Origin: Fredericiella sp038205395
GTDB lineage: Bacteria; Chloroflexota; Anaerolineae; Caldilineales; Caldilineaceae
DNA: 35,456 bases
NCBI GenBank assembly: GCA_038205395.1
Contig: JBBRBX010000057.1
Location: 1-35,456, forward strand
Direction of reading: 5' to 3'
Program-made: the position numbers and the translations under genes
The notes under the pieces: generated by a model
Told to the model about the DNA's origin: nothing
What the model saw: the letters and a program-made list of their open reading frames with translations, nothing else
Database searches by the model: none
In this document: piece after piece, positions 1-7,237 of the stretch
Numbering within the stretch: the stretch's first letter is position 1
Layout of the letters: the number at the start of each line of letters is the position of its first letter

Positions 1-2
1 TC

Positions 3-926
3 GGCGGCGGGCTGATCGAGGTGCTGATCAGCCCGATCGTGGACTCGCTGCCGGGCGACGCCAAGGCCTCCGCCATGAGCCTGCTGCATTCGTTCTACAG
101 TTGGGGCCAAATGGCGGTCGTGATCATCACAACGCTGCTGCTGTGGCTGTTTGGGCACGGCATCTGGTTTTTCCTGCCTCTCCTTTGGTCGCTGGTGCCT
201 ATTTACAATACCTTCCGCTTTGCCCAGGTGCCGCTGCTGCCGCCCGTGGCTGAAGAGCACAAGACGCCAATCAAAACGCTCCTCAACACCAATATTTTTG
301 TGATCGCCATGCTGCTGATGGTGACTGCCGGCGCCTCCGAACTGACCATGTCGCAGTGGTCATCGCTCTTTGCAGAAGTTGGCTTGCAAGTGCCCAAGGT
401 GGTGGGCGACCTGCTGGGGCCGGCGCTCTTTGCACTCTTTATGGGGATTGGGCGCACCATCTACGGCATTTGGGGGCACAGACTCCCCCTCAAGCAGGTG
501 CTGCTGGCGAGCGCACTGCTGTGCGTGGCCTGCTACGCCGTGACTGTTTTTGCCCCGCTGCCGCTGCTCTCGCTGGCGGGCTGCGCGCTGTGCGGCTTAT
601 CCGTCGCGCTCATGTGGCCGGGCACCTTCAGCCTGAGCGCAGCCTCTTTCCCGCTGGGCGGAACGGCTATGTTCGGCATTCTGGCTATTTGCGGTGACCT
701 GGGTGCAGCCAGCGGTCCCTGGCTGGCAGGCTTTGCTTCCGACTGGGCGCTGCGCTCCGACGCCCTGATCGCCTTGGGAACAGCCAACGGTCTGGCCGCA
801 GATCAGGCAGGACTGCGGTTTGGCTTGTTTGTCGCCATGATCTTTCCCATCACTGCCATCGTGGCTCTCCTGTTGTGGAAAGAGCGAGTCACAACCGCCG
901 AGCCGGTGATCGCACCAACCAGCTAA
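3..926 (+). CDS. MFS family permease, 5' end outside the window
   Basis: This is the C-terminal three quarters of a major facilitator superfamily transporter in the inner membrane. The frame is open from base 3, and GTG at 21 is an internal codon: the residues before it (GGLIEV) continue into LISPIVDSLPG, a loop-and-helix pattern typical of the fucose-permease-like branch. About 308 residues are visible, with roughly nine hydrophobic segments (for example VVIITTLLLWLFG and TAIVALLLWKE). The usual family length is about 400, so about 90 residues are missing upstream. A charged loop of MFS type (GIGRTIYGIWGHR) lies between helices. The substrate cannot be told; sugars are common in this branch. 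There is no clear intrinsic terminator after the stop, and the next gene has its own promoter. Confidence 0.85.
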   Translation, partial: GGGLIEVLISPIVDSLPGDAKASAMSLLHSFYSWGQMAVVIITTLLLWLFGHGIWFFLPLLWSLVPIYNTFRFAQVPLLPPVAEEHKTPIKTLLNTNIFVIAMLLMVTAGASELTMSQWSSLFAEVGLQVPKVVGDLLGPALFALFMGIGRTIYGIWGHRLPLKQVLLASALLCVACYAVTVFAPLPLLSLAGCALCGLSVALMWPGTFSLSAASFPLGGTAMFGILAICGDLGAASGPWLAGFASDWALRSDALIALGTANGLAADQAGLRFGLFVAMIFPITAIVALLLWKERVTTAEPVIAPTS

Positions 927-955
927 CCGGCCTGCGTCCGGAAAGTCTCTCCAAG

Positions 956-984
956 TTTACAGGATGTCCTAACCGTGCTATAAA
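956..984 (+). promoter_or_regulatory. Sigma-70 promoter of the DedA-GT4-SCP2 operon
   Basis: TTTACA (956-961) and TATAAA (979-984) are separated by exactly 17 bases, each one mismatch from consensus. Transcription would begin near 991 and give a leader of about 40 bases before the DedA start at 1031. Confidence 0.65.
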
Positions 985-1030
985 GGGCGGATAATCCTAT
1001 GAATAGGAGCGATGGCGGCATCTAAGGTAC

Positions 1031-1699
1031 ATGGAAGTACTACAAAGTTTTTGGGAGGCCATCCGCACCGGCAATCTCCCCGACTTGGGCAATTGGAGCT
1101 ATTTACTAATTGCCCTTCTGGTGTTTATAGAAGGACCAAGTGTCACATTGGTCGCCGGCGCCATGGCAGCGACCGGCATTTTGCGCGCCGAGTGGGTGGT
1201 GGTTGCCGCCGCCATCGGTAACTTCAGTGCAGATCAGTTTTGGTACTGGCTGGGCAGAATCGGTGGCAACCGTGGCTTTTTGTTTCGGTTTCGTTGGCTA
1301 AGACGGCGCAAAAGCGACATTGAACATCTTGAAGAGGGGATGCAGGAGCATGGCGTCAAGATGTACTTGATGGCCAAGCTTTCGATGGGCCTGTTGACCA
1401 TCCCCACTTTGCTGTCGGCCGGATTGGCGCGCGTAACGTGGTGGCGGCTGGCGGCTGTCAGCATTGTTGTAGAGCCGATTTGGACGAGTTTCTTGGTTTT
1501 TGCCGGTTATCGCTTGGGCGAACATATCACGCGTATGGAACGTGGATTGCAAATTGCAGCGGTAGTTGGTGGCATTGTCCTGCTGCTTCTCTTTCTCTGG
1601 TGGTACCGGCGCATGTTTGCACGCATCACAGCGGCGCGCGAAGCCCGTATGTCAACCCTGAACGAGCGATCCTTGAACGAGCGCTCCCCAAACGAGTGA
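1031..1699 (+). CDS. DedA/VTT-domain membrane protein
   Basis: A 222-residue integral membrane protein of the DedA (SNARE-associated, VTT domain) family. Members are linked to lipid flipping and membrane homeostasis. The family signature is visible: a short N-terminal amphipathic part, a re-entrant hydrophobic segment LLVFIEGPSVTLVAGAMAA (residues about 29-48), then GNFSADQFWYWLGRIGG (about 63-79), a basic linker and two further helices. The extreme C-terminus (STLNERSLNERSPNE) is encoded by a 15-base tandem repeat. Start: ATG 1031 is the only start in this frame after an in-frame TAG at 1004; it has only a weak AAGG ahead of it. The glycosyltransferase follows after 9 bases, so the genes are probably co-transcribed. 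Which lipid it handles is not shown. Confidence 0.9.
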   Translation: MEVLQSFWEAIRTGNLPDLGNWSYLLIALLVFIEGPSVTLVAGAMAATGILRAEWVVVAAAIGNFSADQFWYWLGRIGGNRGFLFRFRWLRRRKSDIEHLEEGMQEHGVKMYLMAKLSMGLLTIPTLLSAGLARVTWWRLAAVSIVVEPIWTSFLVFAGYRLGEHITRMERGLQIAAVVGGIVLLLLFLWWYRRMFARITAAREARMSTLNERSLNERSPNE

Positions 1700-1700
1700 G
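1656..1700 (+). repeat. 15-base tandem repeat at the end of the DedA gene
   Basis: Three consecutive 15-base units start at 1656, 1671 and 1686. The first two differ at two positions and the third is more diverged and contains the stop codon. The period is a multiple of three, so the repeat adds SLNER-type units to the C-terminus without changing frame. Confidence 0.75.
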
Positions 1701-1708
1701 CTAAGTCC

Positions 1709-2926
1709 ATGCGAGTGCTTTTTTCCGGCCAATCTTACTATCGCAAAGACAACGGCCAGGCGGTGTTTATGATCCGGCTGGCGGAAGGGCTTGTGCGCGC
1801 CGGTCATGAGGTAATGGCCTTGGCCCCCTCAATCCGCGGCATTGCACAACGCGAAGTTGTGCGCGGCGTGATCGTGCAGACAGTGCCTGCGCTGCATCTG
1901 GGACACAACCTCAATGTGACGGCCTTTTCAGACGGCTGGGTGGAAGAAACGATCGCCGAATTTGCACCCGACATTATCCACATCCAGGATCATTTTTTCC
2001 TCAACCGTACCGTATTGCGTGTTGCGCGCCAACGGTCAATTCCCATTGTCGGCACCAACCATTTTTTGCCGGCCAACTGGTCCAACAACATGTACATCCC
2101 ACGCAGTGTCCAAGGCGTTGTCCATCGCGCCATGTGGAAAGATATGCTGCAAGTCTTCAACCAGTTGGAGGCCGCCACCACACCCACCGAAACGGCGGTT
2201 GCGATCCTGCGCAAGCAAGATCTGCGCATCCCGGTCAAGGCGATCTCGTGCGGGGTTGACCAGACGGAATTTTGGCCTGATCCGGCGTTGGACCGCAGCG
2301 TGATTCGCCGCCATTTCCGTCTGGCATTGGATAAGCCGGTGCTGCTCTATGTCGGCCGCGTCGACCGTGAAAAAGGTTTGGAATATCTGGTGGAGGCAGC
2401 AGCACTTTTGTCGGACTGCAACTTTCAAATTGCAATTGCCGGCAAAGGCATGTATCGCGACCCATTGATCGAATTGGTGCAGGAACTGGAGATCGAGGAC
2501 AAGGTCGTTTTCCCCGGTTATATTCACAGCGATGATTTGCCACTGCTGCTCAACAGCGTGGATGCTTTTGTCATGCCCAGTTCCGCTGAACTTCAGAGTA
2601 TTGCGACACTGGAGGCTATGTCGTGCGCCAAACCCATTTTGGCAGCCAATGCGCGGGCGCTGCCTGAATTGGTGGAGCATGGCGTCAATGGGCTGCTGTT
2701 CAATCCACAGAATGCACAAAGCCTGGCGGAAAGCATCCACCGCTTTCTCAGTTTGCGCGAGCGCTGGGAAGCGATGGGCCAGGCAAGCTTGCAGCGAGCA
2801 CGCCCTCACCAATTGACGGACACGATTGCCCGCTATATCGAATGGTATGAAAGTGTGCGTGGGCGTTTGCTGGTGGTGCAATCTCGGCAAACCAGCCGCG
2901 AAAACATGCAAATGATGGGCAGATGA
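1709..2926 (+). CDS. GT4-family glycosyltransferase
   Basis: A 405-residue GT-B fold, family GT4 retaining glycosyltransferase. It starts with the acceptor-side Rossmann fold (MRVLFSGQSYYRKDNGQAV, with the helix-forming GxxxF part after it). The donor-side half carries LLYVGRVDREKGLEYLVEA (residues about 211-229), GKGMYRDPL and the E-x7-E motif (Glu294 and Glu302, in SSAELQSIATLEAMS). Its look and its place after a DedA gene and before an SCP2-like gene fit a diacylglycerol or phosphatidylinositol-type glycosyltransferase making glycolipids; that is inference, as the acceptor cannot be read. The protein has no transmembrane helix and would be peripheral on the cytoplasmic face. The ATG lies 9 bases after the DedA stop. 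Confidence 0.88.
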   Translation: MRVLFSGQSYYRKDNGQAVFMIRLAEGLVRAGHEVMALAPSIRGIAQREVVRGVIVQTVPALHLGHNLNVTAFSDGWVEETIAEFAPDIIHIQDHFFLNRTVLRVARQRSIPIVGTNHFLPANWSNNMYIPRSVQGVVHRAMWKDMLQVFNQLEAATTPTETAVAILRKQDLRIPVKAISCGVDQTEFWPDPALDRSVIRRHFRLALDKPVLLYVGRVDREKGLEYLVEAAALLSDCNFQIAIAGKGMYRDPLIELVQELEIEDKVVFPGYIHSDDLPLLLNSVDAFVMPSSAELQSIATLEAMSCAKPILAANARALPELVEHGVNGLLFNPQNAQSLAESIHRFLSLRERWEAMGQASLQRARPHQLTDTIARYIEWYESVRGRLLVVQSRQTSRENMQMMGR

Positions 2927-2973
2927 GGGTATATAAAATTCAAGATATTTGCGTGGAGAGATGACTGCCGGTT

Positions 2974-3378
2974 ATGGGTGTTTATGCCAGCGTAGACCAA
3001 TTTTATGCGGTGATGAAAGACGTGTTTGATTACGTTGCGCGCCACCCGCACCATATTGAATCCTTTACCCGCAGCAATTTGGTCATCCGCATGAGAACAA
3101 CAGAGCCGGAGGCGGAAATGCTGTTGGATGGGCGGCAGCCGCCGCTGCAAGTTTTTTATGGTCCTCGGCCAGGTCGTGCCAATCTAGACATTTCATTGCC
3201 CGCAGATCTGCTGCATGACATCTGGATGGGTCGTGAGAGCACACATAAAGCATTTTATACAGGGCGCATCCGCACCAGCGGCAACTTGCTCAAGGCGATG
3301 CAGCTTGGAGAACTCTTTCAAGAGGCAGAGCGCATCTATCCGACTATAGCGCGCAAGTATGGTCTGACAGACGCCTGA
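2974..3378 (+). CDS. SCP2-like lipid-binding domain protein
   Basis: A small 134-residue soluble protein that looks like a single SCP2 (sterol carrier protein 2) type domain. The second half has the family pattern: a strand-rich part (NLDISLPADLLHDIW), then GRESTHKAFYTGRIRTSGN and a C-terminal helix LKAMQLGELFQEAERIYP. SCP2 folds hold hydrophobic ligands such as lipids or CoA esters. It is the third gene of a run with DedA and a GT4 enzyme, 47 bases after the latter, which suggests a role in handling the same lipid. Start ATG 2974: an in-frame TGA at 2962 forbids any longer version except a CTG at 2965; GGAGAG at 2955-2960 is the likely ribosome binding site, with long spacing. Confidence 0.6.
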   Translation: MGVYASVDQFYAVMKDVFDYVARHPHHIESFTRSNLVIRMRTTEPEAEMLLDGRQPPLQVFYGPRPGRANLDISLPADLLHDIWMGRESTHKAFYTGRIRTSGNLLKAMQLGELFQEAERIYPTIARKYGLTDA

Positions 3379-3446
3379 ACGGCAAGTAAACACCCATTGC
3401 ACCGGCCGGAGCCGCCGCGCCGCAGATGGTTGTTGGGAACGAGTCT

Positions 3447-3476
3447 TTGACACCCCGCTGGAACACCCGCTATAAT
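3447..3476 (+). promoter_or_regulatory. Consensus sigma-70 promoter of dnaG-rpoD
   Basis: TTGACA (3447-3452) and TATAAT (3471-3476), both perfect hexamers, are separated by 18 bases. Transcription should start near 3483, giving a leader of about 50 bases before the DnaG ATG at 3533. Confidence 0.85.
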
Positions 3477-3532
3477 TCTATTATCCAGCCTCAGCAATAC
3501 ACGCACTGTTCACGGCGGAGAACCCAATCAGC

Positions 3533-5566
3533 ATGGTCGGAAGCGTTACAGATGAGATCAAGCAGCGGGTCGACGTCATAGAAGTCATCTCTCGCTATAC
3601 ACAACTCAAGCGAGCAGGCAGTATTTACAAAGGACTTTGCCCGTTCCACAGCGAGCGCACACCAAGTTTTGTCGTCTTTCCGCAGTCCGGCACCTGGCAC
3701 TGCTTTGGCGCCTGCGGAACTGGTGGTGACGTCATTTCGTTCGTGATGCGCAAGGAGAACCTGGACTTCCGTGAGGCAGTCGAACTGCTTGCCAAACAGG
3801 CGGGGATCGAGTTGGCTGGGCGTGAAGAAGAACGCAGCGGCCAGCAGCGCACTCAGATTTACGATGTCAACGAAGCGGCCGCCACTTACTTTGAGTACGT
3901 CCTGACCCATCATCCGGCAGCCGAGGCTGCCCGCAACTATCTGCAGCGGCGTGGCATTGATCGTGCCGCCGCCGAACAGTTCCGCCTAGGATTCGCCCTC
4001 GACAACTGGAGCAGCCTGCGTGACAGTCTGCTGGAAAAGGGCTTTGCTCTCGATCTGCTCCTGGAGGCGGGAATTGTCAAACGCAGCGAGGAACGCAACA
4101 GCACGTTTGACATGTTTCGCAACCGCGTGATCTTTCCTATCCGCGATCGCCAGGGGCGTGTACTTGGCTTTGGCGGTCGTGTCATGGATGACGGAGTGCC
4201 GAAATACTTGAACACAGCGGAGACGGCGCTCTTTCACAAGTCACATGTTGTTTACGGGCTTGATCTGGCGCAGCGGAGCATTCGCGAAAGCAACCAAGTT
4301 GTGATCGTCGAGGGCTACATGGATGTGATCGCTGCCCACCAGTTTGGTTTTCGGAACGTGGTAGCCTGTATGGGAACAGCCTTGACGCCGGAACAACTGC
4401 GCCAATTACAGCGCTACACCGACAATTTCGTATTGGCGCTGGATGCCGACGCCGCCGGACAGCAGGCAACCATTCGCGGGCTGAATCAAGCCCGCCAGTC
4501 ATTGGTACGGGTGCGCAAACCGGTTGTGACCCCCGGCGGTGTGCGTTTGGAGGATCGGCTGGGTGCCAACCTGGCAATCACCACCATGCCCGAAGGCAAA
4601 GATCCGGACGAAGTAATCCGGGCCGCACCGGAACGCTGGCAGGCGGCAGTTGCTGCCGCCAAGCCACTGGTGGACTTCTACTTTGATGTCGTGGCGACAA
4701 ATGAAGACCTTAGCACTGCACGCGGCAAGGGATTGGCGGTGGCGGAGCTGGCCCCGCTGATTGCCGAATTGGGCGACGAAATTGAGCGCCAGCACTATGT
4801 ACAGCGCTTGAGCCGGCTGGTGCAGGTAGACGAAATCACGGTTGCCGGACGCGTGCAGGCTGCGGCGCGCACACAGCAAGCGGGCATCGAGCGGCAGCGT
4901 CAGGAGCGCCAGGCAGCGGCAAACAGCCGGCAAGAACCAAACGCGGCGGCAGGGCCACGGGAGCCGTTTCGGCCTCCCGGCGAGCCGCAGCAAGATAAAG
5001 CCGCGGCGGGGCCAACGGCAAGTATGCCCCCATCACGCCTTGAGCACGAAGATCACCTCCTGGCGAGTCTGCTGAGTGACGGCAGTTTGCTGGTTTGGCT
5101 GAGCGCTGCCACGGAACGGCTGAATCTGGCGCCAGTGACGGCGGAAGATTGGCAAAACAGCGAGAATCGTGAGATTTTTCAAACGCTCAAACGCTATTGG
5201 GCTGGAGACGAGCCTTGGGAATTGGAATTATTTCAAGAATCATTGGCGGCTGGATTGCATGGCCGGTTGGCCTATTTGCTGGCATATGCAGCGCGTGTCC
5301 CACAGGACAACCCGCTGTTGCAGCGCGAAGACGCTGCCAAGGTGTTGGTGCGTATGCGCATTGAACGCTTAAAACAGGAAACCATCAACATCAAATATTT
5401 GCTGGCCGACATGCAGGGAGAAGGCGAGCAGGAAGCAGTACGCAGTTTTTTCCGAATCAACAATCAACACCTGCGTGAACTTTCGCATTTACAGCAGGTG
5501 GTGGCTAAGCTTCCCATGGAGCTTACCCAACGAGCCAGCAGCGAAAAAGGGTTAAAGATCAACTGA
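3533..5566 (+). CDS. dnaG: DNA primase DnaG
   Basis: A 677-residue bacterial primase that makes RNA primers at the replication fork. The N-terminal zinc-binding domain has Cys36-x2-His39 and Cys57-x3-Cys61 (KGLCPFHSERTPSF and HCFGACGTGGD); the last pair is spaced C-x3-C, not the usual C-x2-C. The catalytic core with the TOPRIM fold follows: VIVEGYMDV with Glu260, then LALDADAAG with Asp304 and Asp306, the metal-binding acids. After a Gln/Ala/Pro-rich linker (about 445-500) comes a C-terminal helical domain (about 500-665) that normally binds the DnaB helicase. Length and order match full-length primases. GGAG at 3517-3520 precedes the ATG. The stop shares one base with the rpoD start (TGATG), so the two are translationally coupled in a shortened macromolecular-synthesis operon without rpsU. 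Confidence 0.97.
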   Translation: MVGSVTDEIKQRVDVIEVISRYTQLKRAGSIYKGLCPFHSERTPSFVVFPQSGTWHCFGACGTGGDVISFVMRKENLDFREAVELLAKQAGIELAGREEERSGQQRTQIYDVNEAAATYFEYVLTHHPAAEAARNYLQRRGIDRAAAEQFRLGFALDNWSSLRDSLLEKGFALDLLLEAGIVKRSEERNSTFDMFRNRVIFPIRDRQGRVLGFGGRVMDDGVPKYLNTAETALFHKSHVVYGLDLAQRSIRESNQVVIVEGYMDVIAAHQFGFRNVVACMGTALTPEQLRQLQRYTDNFVLALDADAAGQQATIRGLNQARQSLVRVRKPVVTPGGVRLEDRLGANLAITTMPEGKDPDEVIRAAPERWQAAVAAAKPLVDFYFDVVATNEDLSTARGKGLAVAELAPLIAELGDEIERQHYVQRLSRLVQVDEITVAGRVQAAARTQQAGIERQRQERQAAANSRQEPNAAAGPREPFRPPGEPQQDKAAAGPTASMPPSRLEHEDHLLASLLSDGSLLVWLSAATERLNLAPVTAEDWQNSENREIFQTLKRYWAGDEPWELELFQESLAAGLHGRLAYLLAYAARVPQDNPLLQREDAAKVLVRMRIERLKQETINIKYLLADMQGEGEQEAVRSFFRINNQHLRELSHLQQVVAKLPMELTQRASSEKGLKIN

Positions 5567-6891
5567 TGGTGAAACCACGCCAGATGCCGTCTCCAAACGA
5601 AGAGCCGGAAGAGGATTTGGAGCCGATCACGCCACTGCCGCGCAGTTTAAACAGTGGCGAAAGCGAACTTGATGAATACATCCACCTGGGCGAGGATAAA
5701 TCCTCAGCACAAAATGAGGATGTTTTTGCCGATGAGCCGGAAGAGGCGGAAGAAGAGGAAGACACCGCCCCGATTCCGCGTATTGAACGCGATACGAAAC
5801 TGGAAGAGGAAATTGAGCAGGAGAAGTATGTCCCGATTGAAGATTTGATCGCCGACATTCAAGAGGTAGGCCAAAGTCTCGACCCGGTGCGCATGTATCT
5901 GCGCGACATCGGGCGCCATCCGCTGCTGACCGCGGAAGAAGAAATGGATTTTGCCCAAAAGATTGAAGACGGGGTGAAGGCGGAGCAGGAATTGGCGGCC
6001 TTTGCCGGCAGGCAGGATGATGAGTTAAATGACGAGGAACTTGACCGCAAAGACGAACTGGAACTCACCGCCGCGAATGGCCGCCTGGCGCACAACCGGC
6101 TGGCGCAAAGCAATCTGCGCCTGGTGGTAAGTGTGGCCAAGCGCTATATCGGGCGCGGTCTCAATTTTTTGGATTTAATCCAGGAAGGCAATTTGGGTCT
6201 GCTGCGCGCAGTAGACAAATTTGACCATACACTTGGCTTTAAATTCAGTACATATGCTACCTGGTGGATCCGCCAGGCCATCAGCCGTGCCATTGCCGAC
6301 CAAGCGCGCACAATTCGAATCCCCGTACACATGGTGGAGACAATCAATCGCCAGGCGCGCGTGCAGCGGCGGTTACAGCAGGAGTTGGGACGCGAACCCA
6401 GCTTTGAAGAAATTGCACTGGAGATGGAGTTTCTCGAGCCGGACGACACCCGCATCGTCAAAGGCTGGCTGCTGCGCGGCGGAAGGTTGGATGGTGAGGT
6501 TGTCCGGCGGCTGGAGCGCGCTTCCGCCAAGGTGCGGCGGATTCAGCGGCTGAGCCAGGAGCCGCTCAGCCTGGAGACACCGGTTGGCTCGGAAGAAAAC
6601 AGCTACTTAGGGGACTTTATTGAAGATGACAGCCTGCCTGGCCCCGTAGATGCGGCCAGCCGGCGGCTGCTCAAAGAACAAATGGAAGAGATTTTGGATG
6701 GGCTAAGCGAACGCGAACGCAAAGTGCTGGTCATGCGCTTTGGCTTAGAGGATGGCGTCACGCGCACGTTGGAAGATGTGGGGCGCGAATTCAGTGTTAC
6801 GCGCGAGCGAGTGCGCCAGATCGAAGCCAAGGCGCTGCGCAAACTGCGTCATCCGTTGCGCAGCCGCAAGCTGCGCGACTATCTTGGCTGA
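5566..6891 (+). CDS. rpoD: Primary RNA polymerase sigma factor RpoD (sigma-70)
   Basis: A 441-residue group 1-type sigma factor. An acidic N-terminal tail (about 1-95, rich in Glu) stands in place of a full region 1.1. Region 1.2 is DPVRMYLRDIGRHPLL (about 106-121). Region 2 is AQSNLRLVVSVAKRYIGRGL followed by FLDLIQEGNLGLLRAVDKFD and YATWWIRQAISRAIADQ, which melt and read the -10 element. Region 3 includes RQARVQRRLQQELGREPSF. Region 4 is RKVLVMRFGL with the helix-turn-helix VTRERVRQIEAKALRKLR for the -35 element. Between regions 3 and 4 lies a slightly long linker (DDTRIVKGWLLRGGRLDGEV). The near-consensus promoters at 3447 and 6949 fit such a factor. Its ATG overlaps the dnaG stop. An ATG six codons downstream is a less likely start. 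Confidence 0.96.
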   Translation: MVKPRQMPSPNEEPEEDLEPITPLPRSLNSGESELDEYIHLGEDKSSAQNEDVFADEPEEAEEEEDTAPIPRIERDTKLEEEIEQEKYVPIEDLIADIQEVGQSLDPVRMYLRDIGRHPLLTAEEEMDFAQKIEDGVKAEQELAAFAGRQDDELNDEELDRKDELELTAANGRLAHNRLAQSNLRLVVSVAKRYIGRGLNFLDLIQEGNLGLLRAVDKFDHTLGFKFSTYATWWIRQAISRAIADQARTIRIPVHMVETINRQARVQRRLQQELGREPSFEEIALEMEFLEPDDTRIVKGWLLRGGRLDGEVVRRLERASAKVRRIQRLSQEPLSLETPVGSEENSYLGDFIEDDSLPGPVDAASRRLLKEQMEEILDGLSERERKVLVMRFGLEDGVTRTLEDVGREFSVTRERVRQIEAKALRKLRHPLRSRKLRDYLG

Positions 6892-6948
6892 CATCCATCA
6901 ACCAAGAGGCAACAGCAGCGGAATTGGCGCCTTTTTCAGGGACAATAT

Positions 6949-6977
6949 TTGACAGTCGGCACACTCTCCTCTATACT
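6949..6977 (+). promoter_or_regulatory. Sigma-70 promoter of tRNA-Asn
   Basis: TTGACA (6949-6954), 17 bases, then TATACT (6972-6977): a perfect -35 and a 5/6 -10. The predicted start near 6984 leaves a short 5' leader of about 20 bases before the mature tRNA. Confidence 0.8.
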
Positions 6978-7004
6978 CTACTCTTGCCAGTGAGCAGTAC
7001 GCAG

Positions 7005-7080
7005 TCCTCGGTAGCTCAATCGGCAGAGCATTCGGCTGTTAACCGAAATGTTGTTGGTTCGAGTCCAACCCGGGGAGCCA
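7005..7080 (+). tRNA. tRNA-Asn (GTT)
   Basis: A 76-base tRNA that folds fully by eye. The acceptor arm is 7005-7011 with 7070-7076 (one T-G wobble). The D arm is GCTC/GAGC (7014-7017, 7026-7029). The anticodon arm is TTCGG/CCGAA (7031-7035, 7043-7047) with loop CTGTTAA, giving anticodon GTT at 7038-7040. The variable loop has five bases. The T arm is GTTGG/CCAAC around TTCGAGT. The discriminator is G7077 and the CCA end is encoded. It is a single gene with its own promoter and terminator. Confidence 0.97.
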
Positions 7081-7100
7081 AAAAGCAATCAACAGTAGTG

Positions 7101-7143
7101 AAAACCTCCTTGCCCTGCTAACCGCAGCAGGCAAGGAGGTTTT
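7101..7143 (+). terminator. Strong intrinsic terminator after tRNA-Asn
   Basis: Arms AAAACCTCCTTGC and CTGCT on the left (one bulged C between them) pair with AGCAG and GCAAGGAGGTTTT on the right around the loop AACCGC. The result is an 18-bp stem with an A-tract on the left and a T-tract on the right. It lies 20 bases after the tRNA end and should also work in the opposite direction. Confidence 0.9.
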
Positions 7144-7219
7144 ACTTTTGGCGCCGGCTTTGCTGCGCAAAAACCGATCACATCACTTACGTTTCCCTTA
7201 CGCCATTTGCCGAAATGAA

Positions 7220-7228
7220 TGGTATACT
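7220..7228 (+). promoter_or_regulatory. Possible extended -10 promoter directly before the hybrid kinase
   Basis: TGG followed by TATACT forms a TGn extended -10 element. It ends 9 bases before the ATG at 7238, so the transcript would begin at or within a few bases of the start codon. No -35 of good quality and no Shine-Dalgarno sequence are visible. Confidence 0.45.
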
Positions 7229-7237
7229 AGTAAGTAT

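Noticed and set aside
1012..1221. A 69-codon frame whose ATG stands just after the AGGAG at 1005-1009
   Set aside because: The spacing of two bases is too short for that ribosome binding site, the product is basic and low-complexity, and it is a shifted reading of the DedA gene.
2036..2911. A 291-codon minus-strand frame across the glycosyltransferase gene
   Set aside because: The plus-strand GT4 frame has clear family motifs over its whole length, and the antisense product matches no family that I know.
7148..7237. TTG at 7148 as the hybrid kinase start
   Set aside because: It lies a few bases after the tRNA terminator, leaves no room for a promoter or ribosome binding site and adds a tail unlike kinase N-termini.
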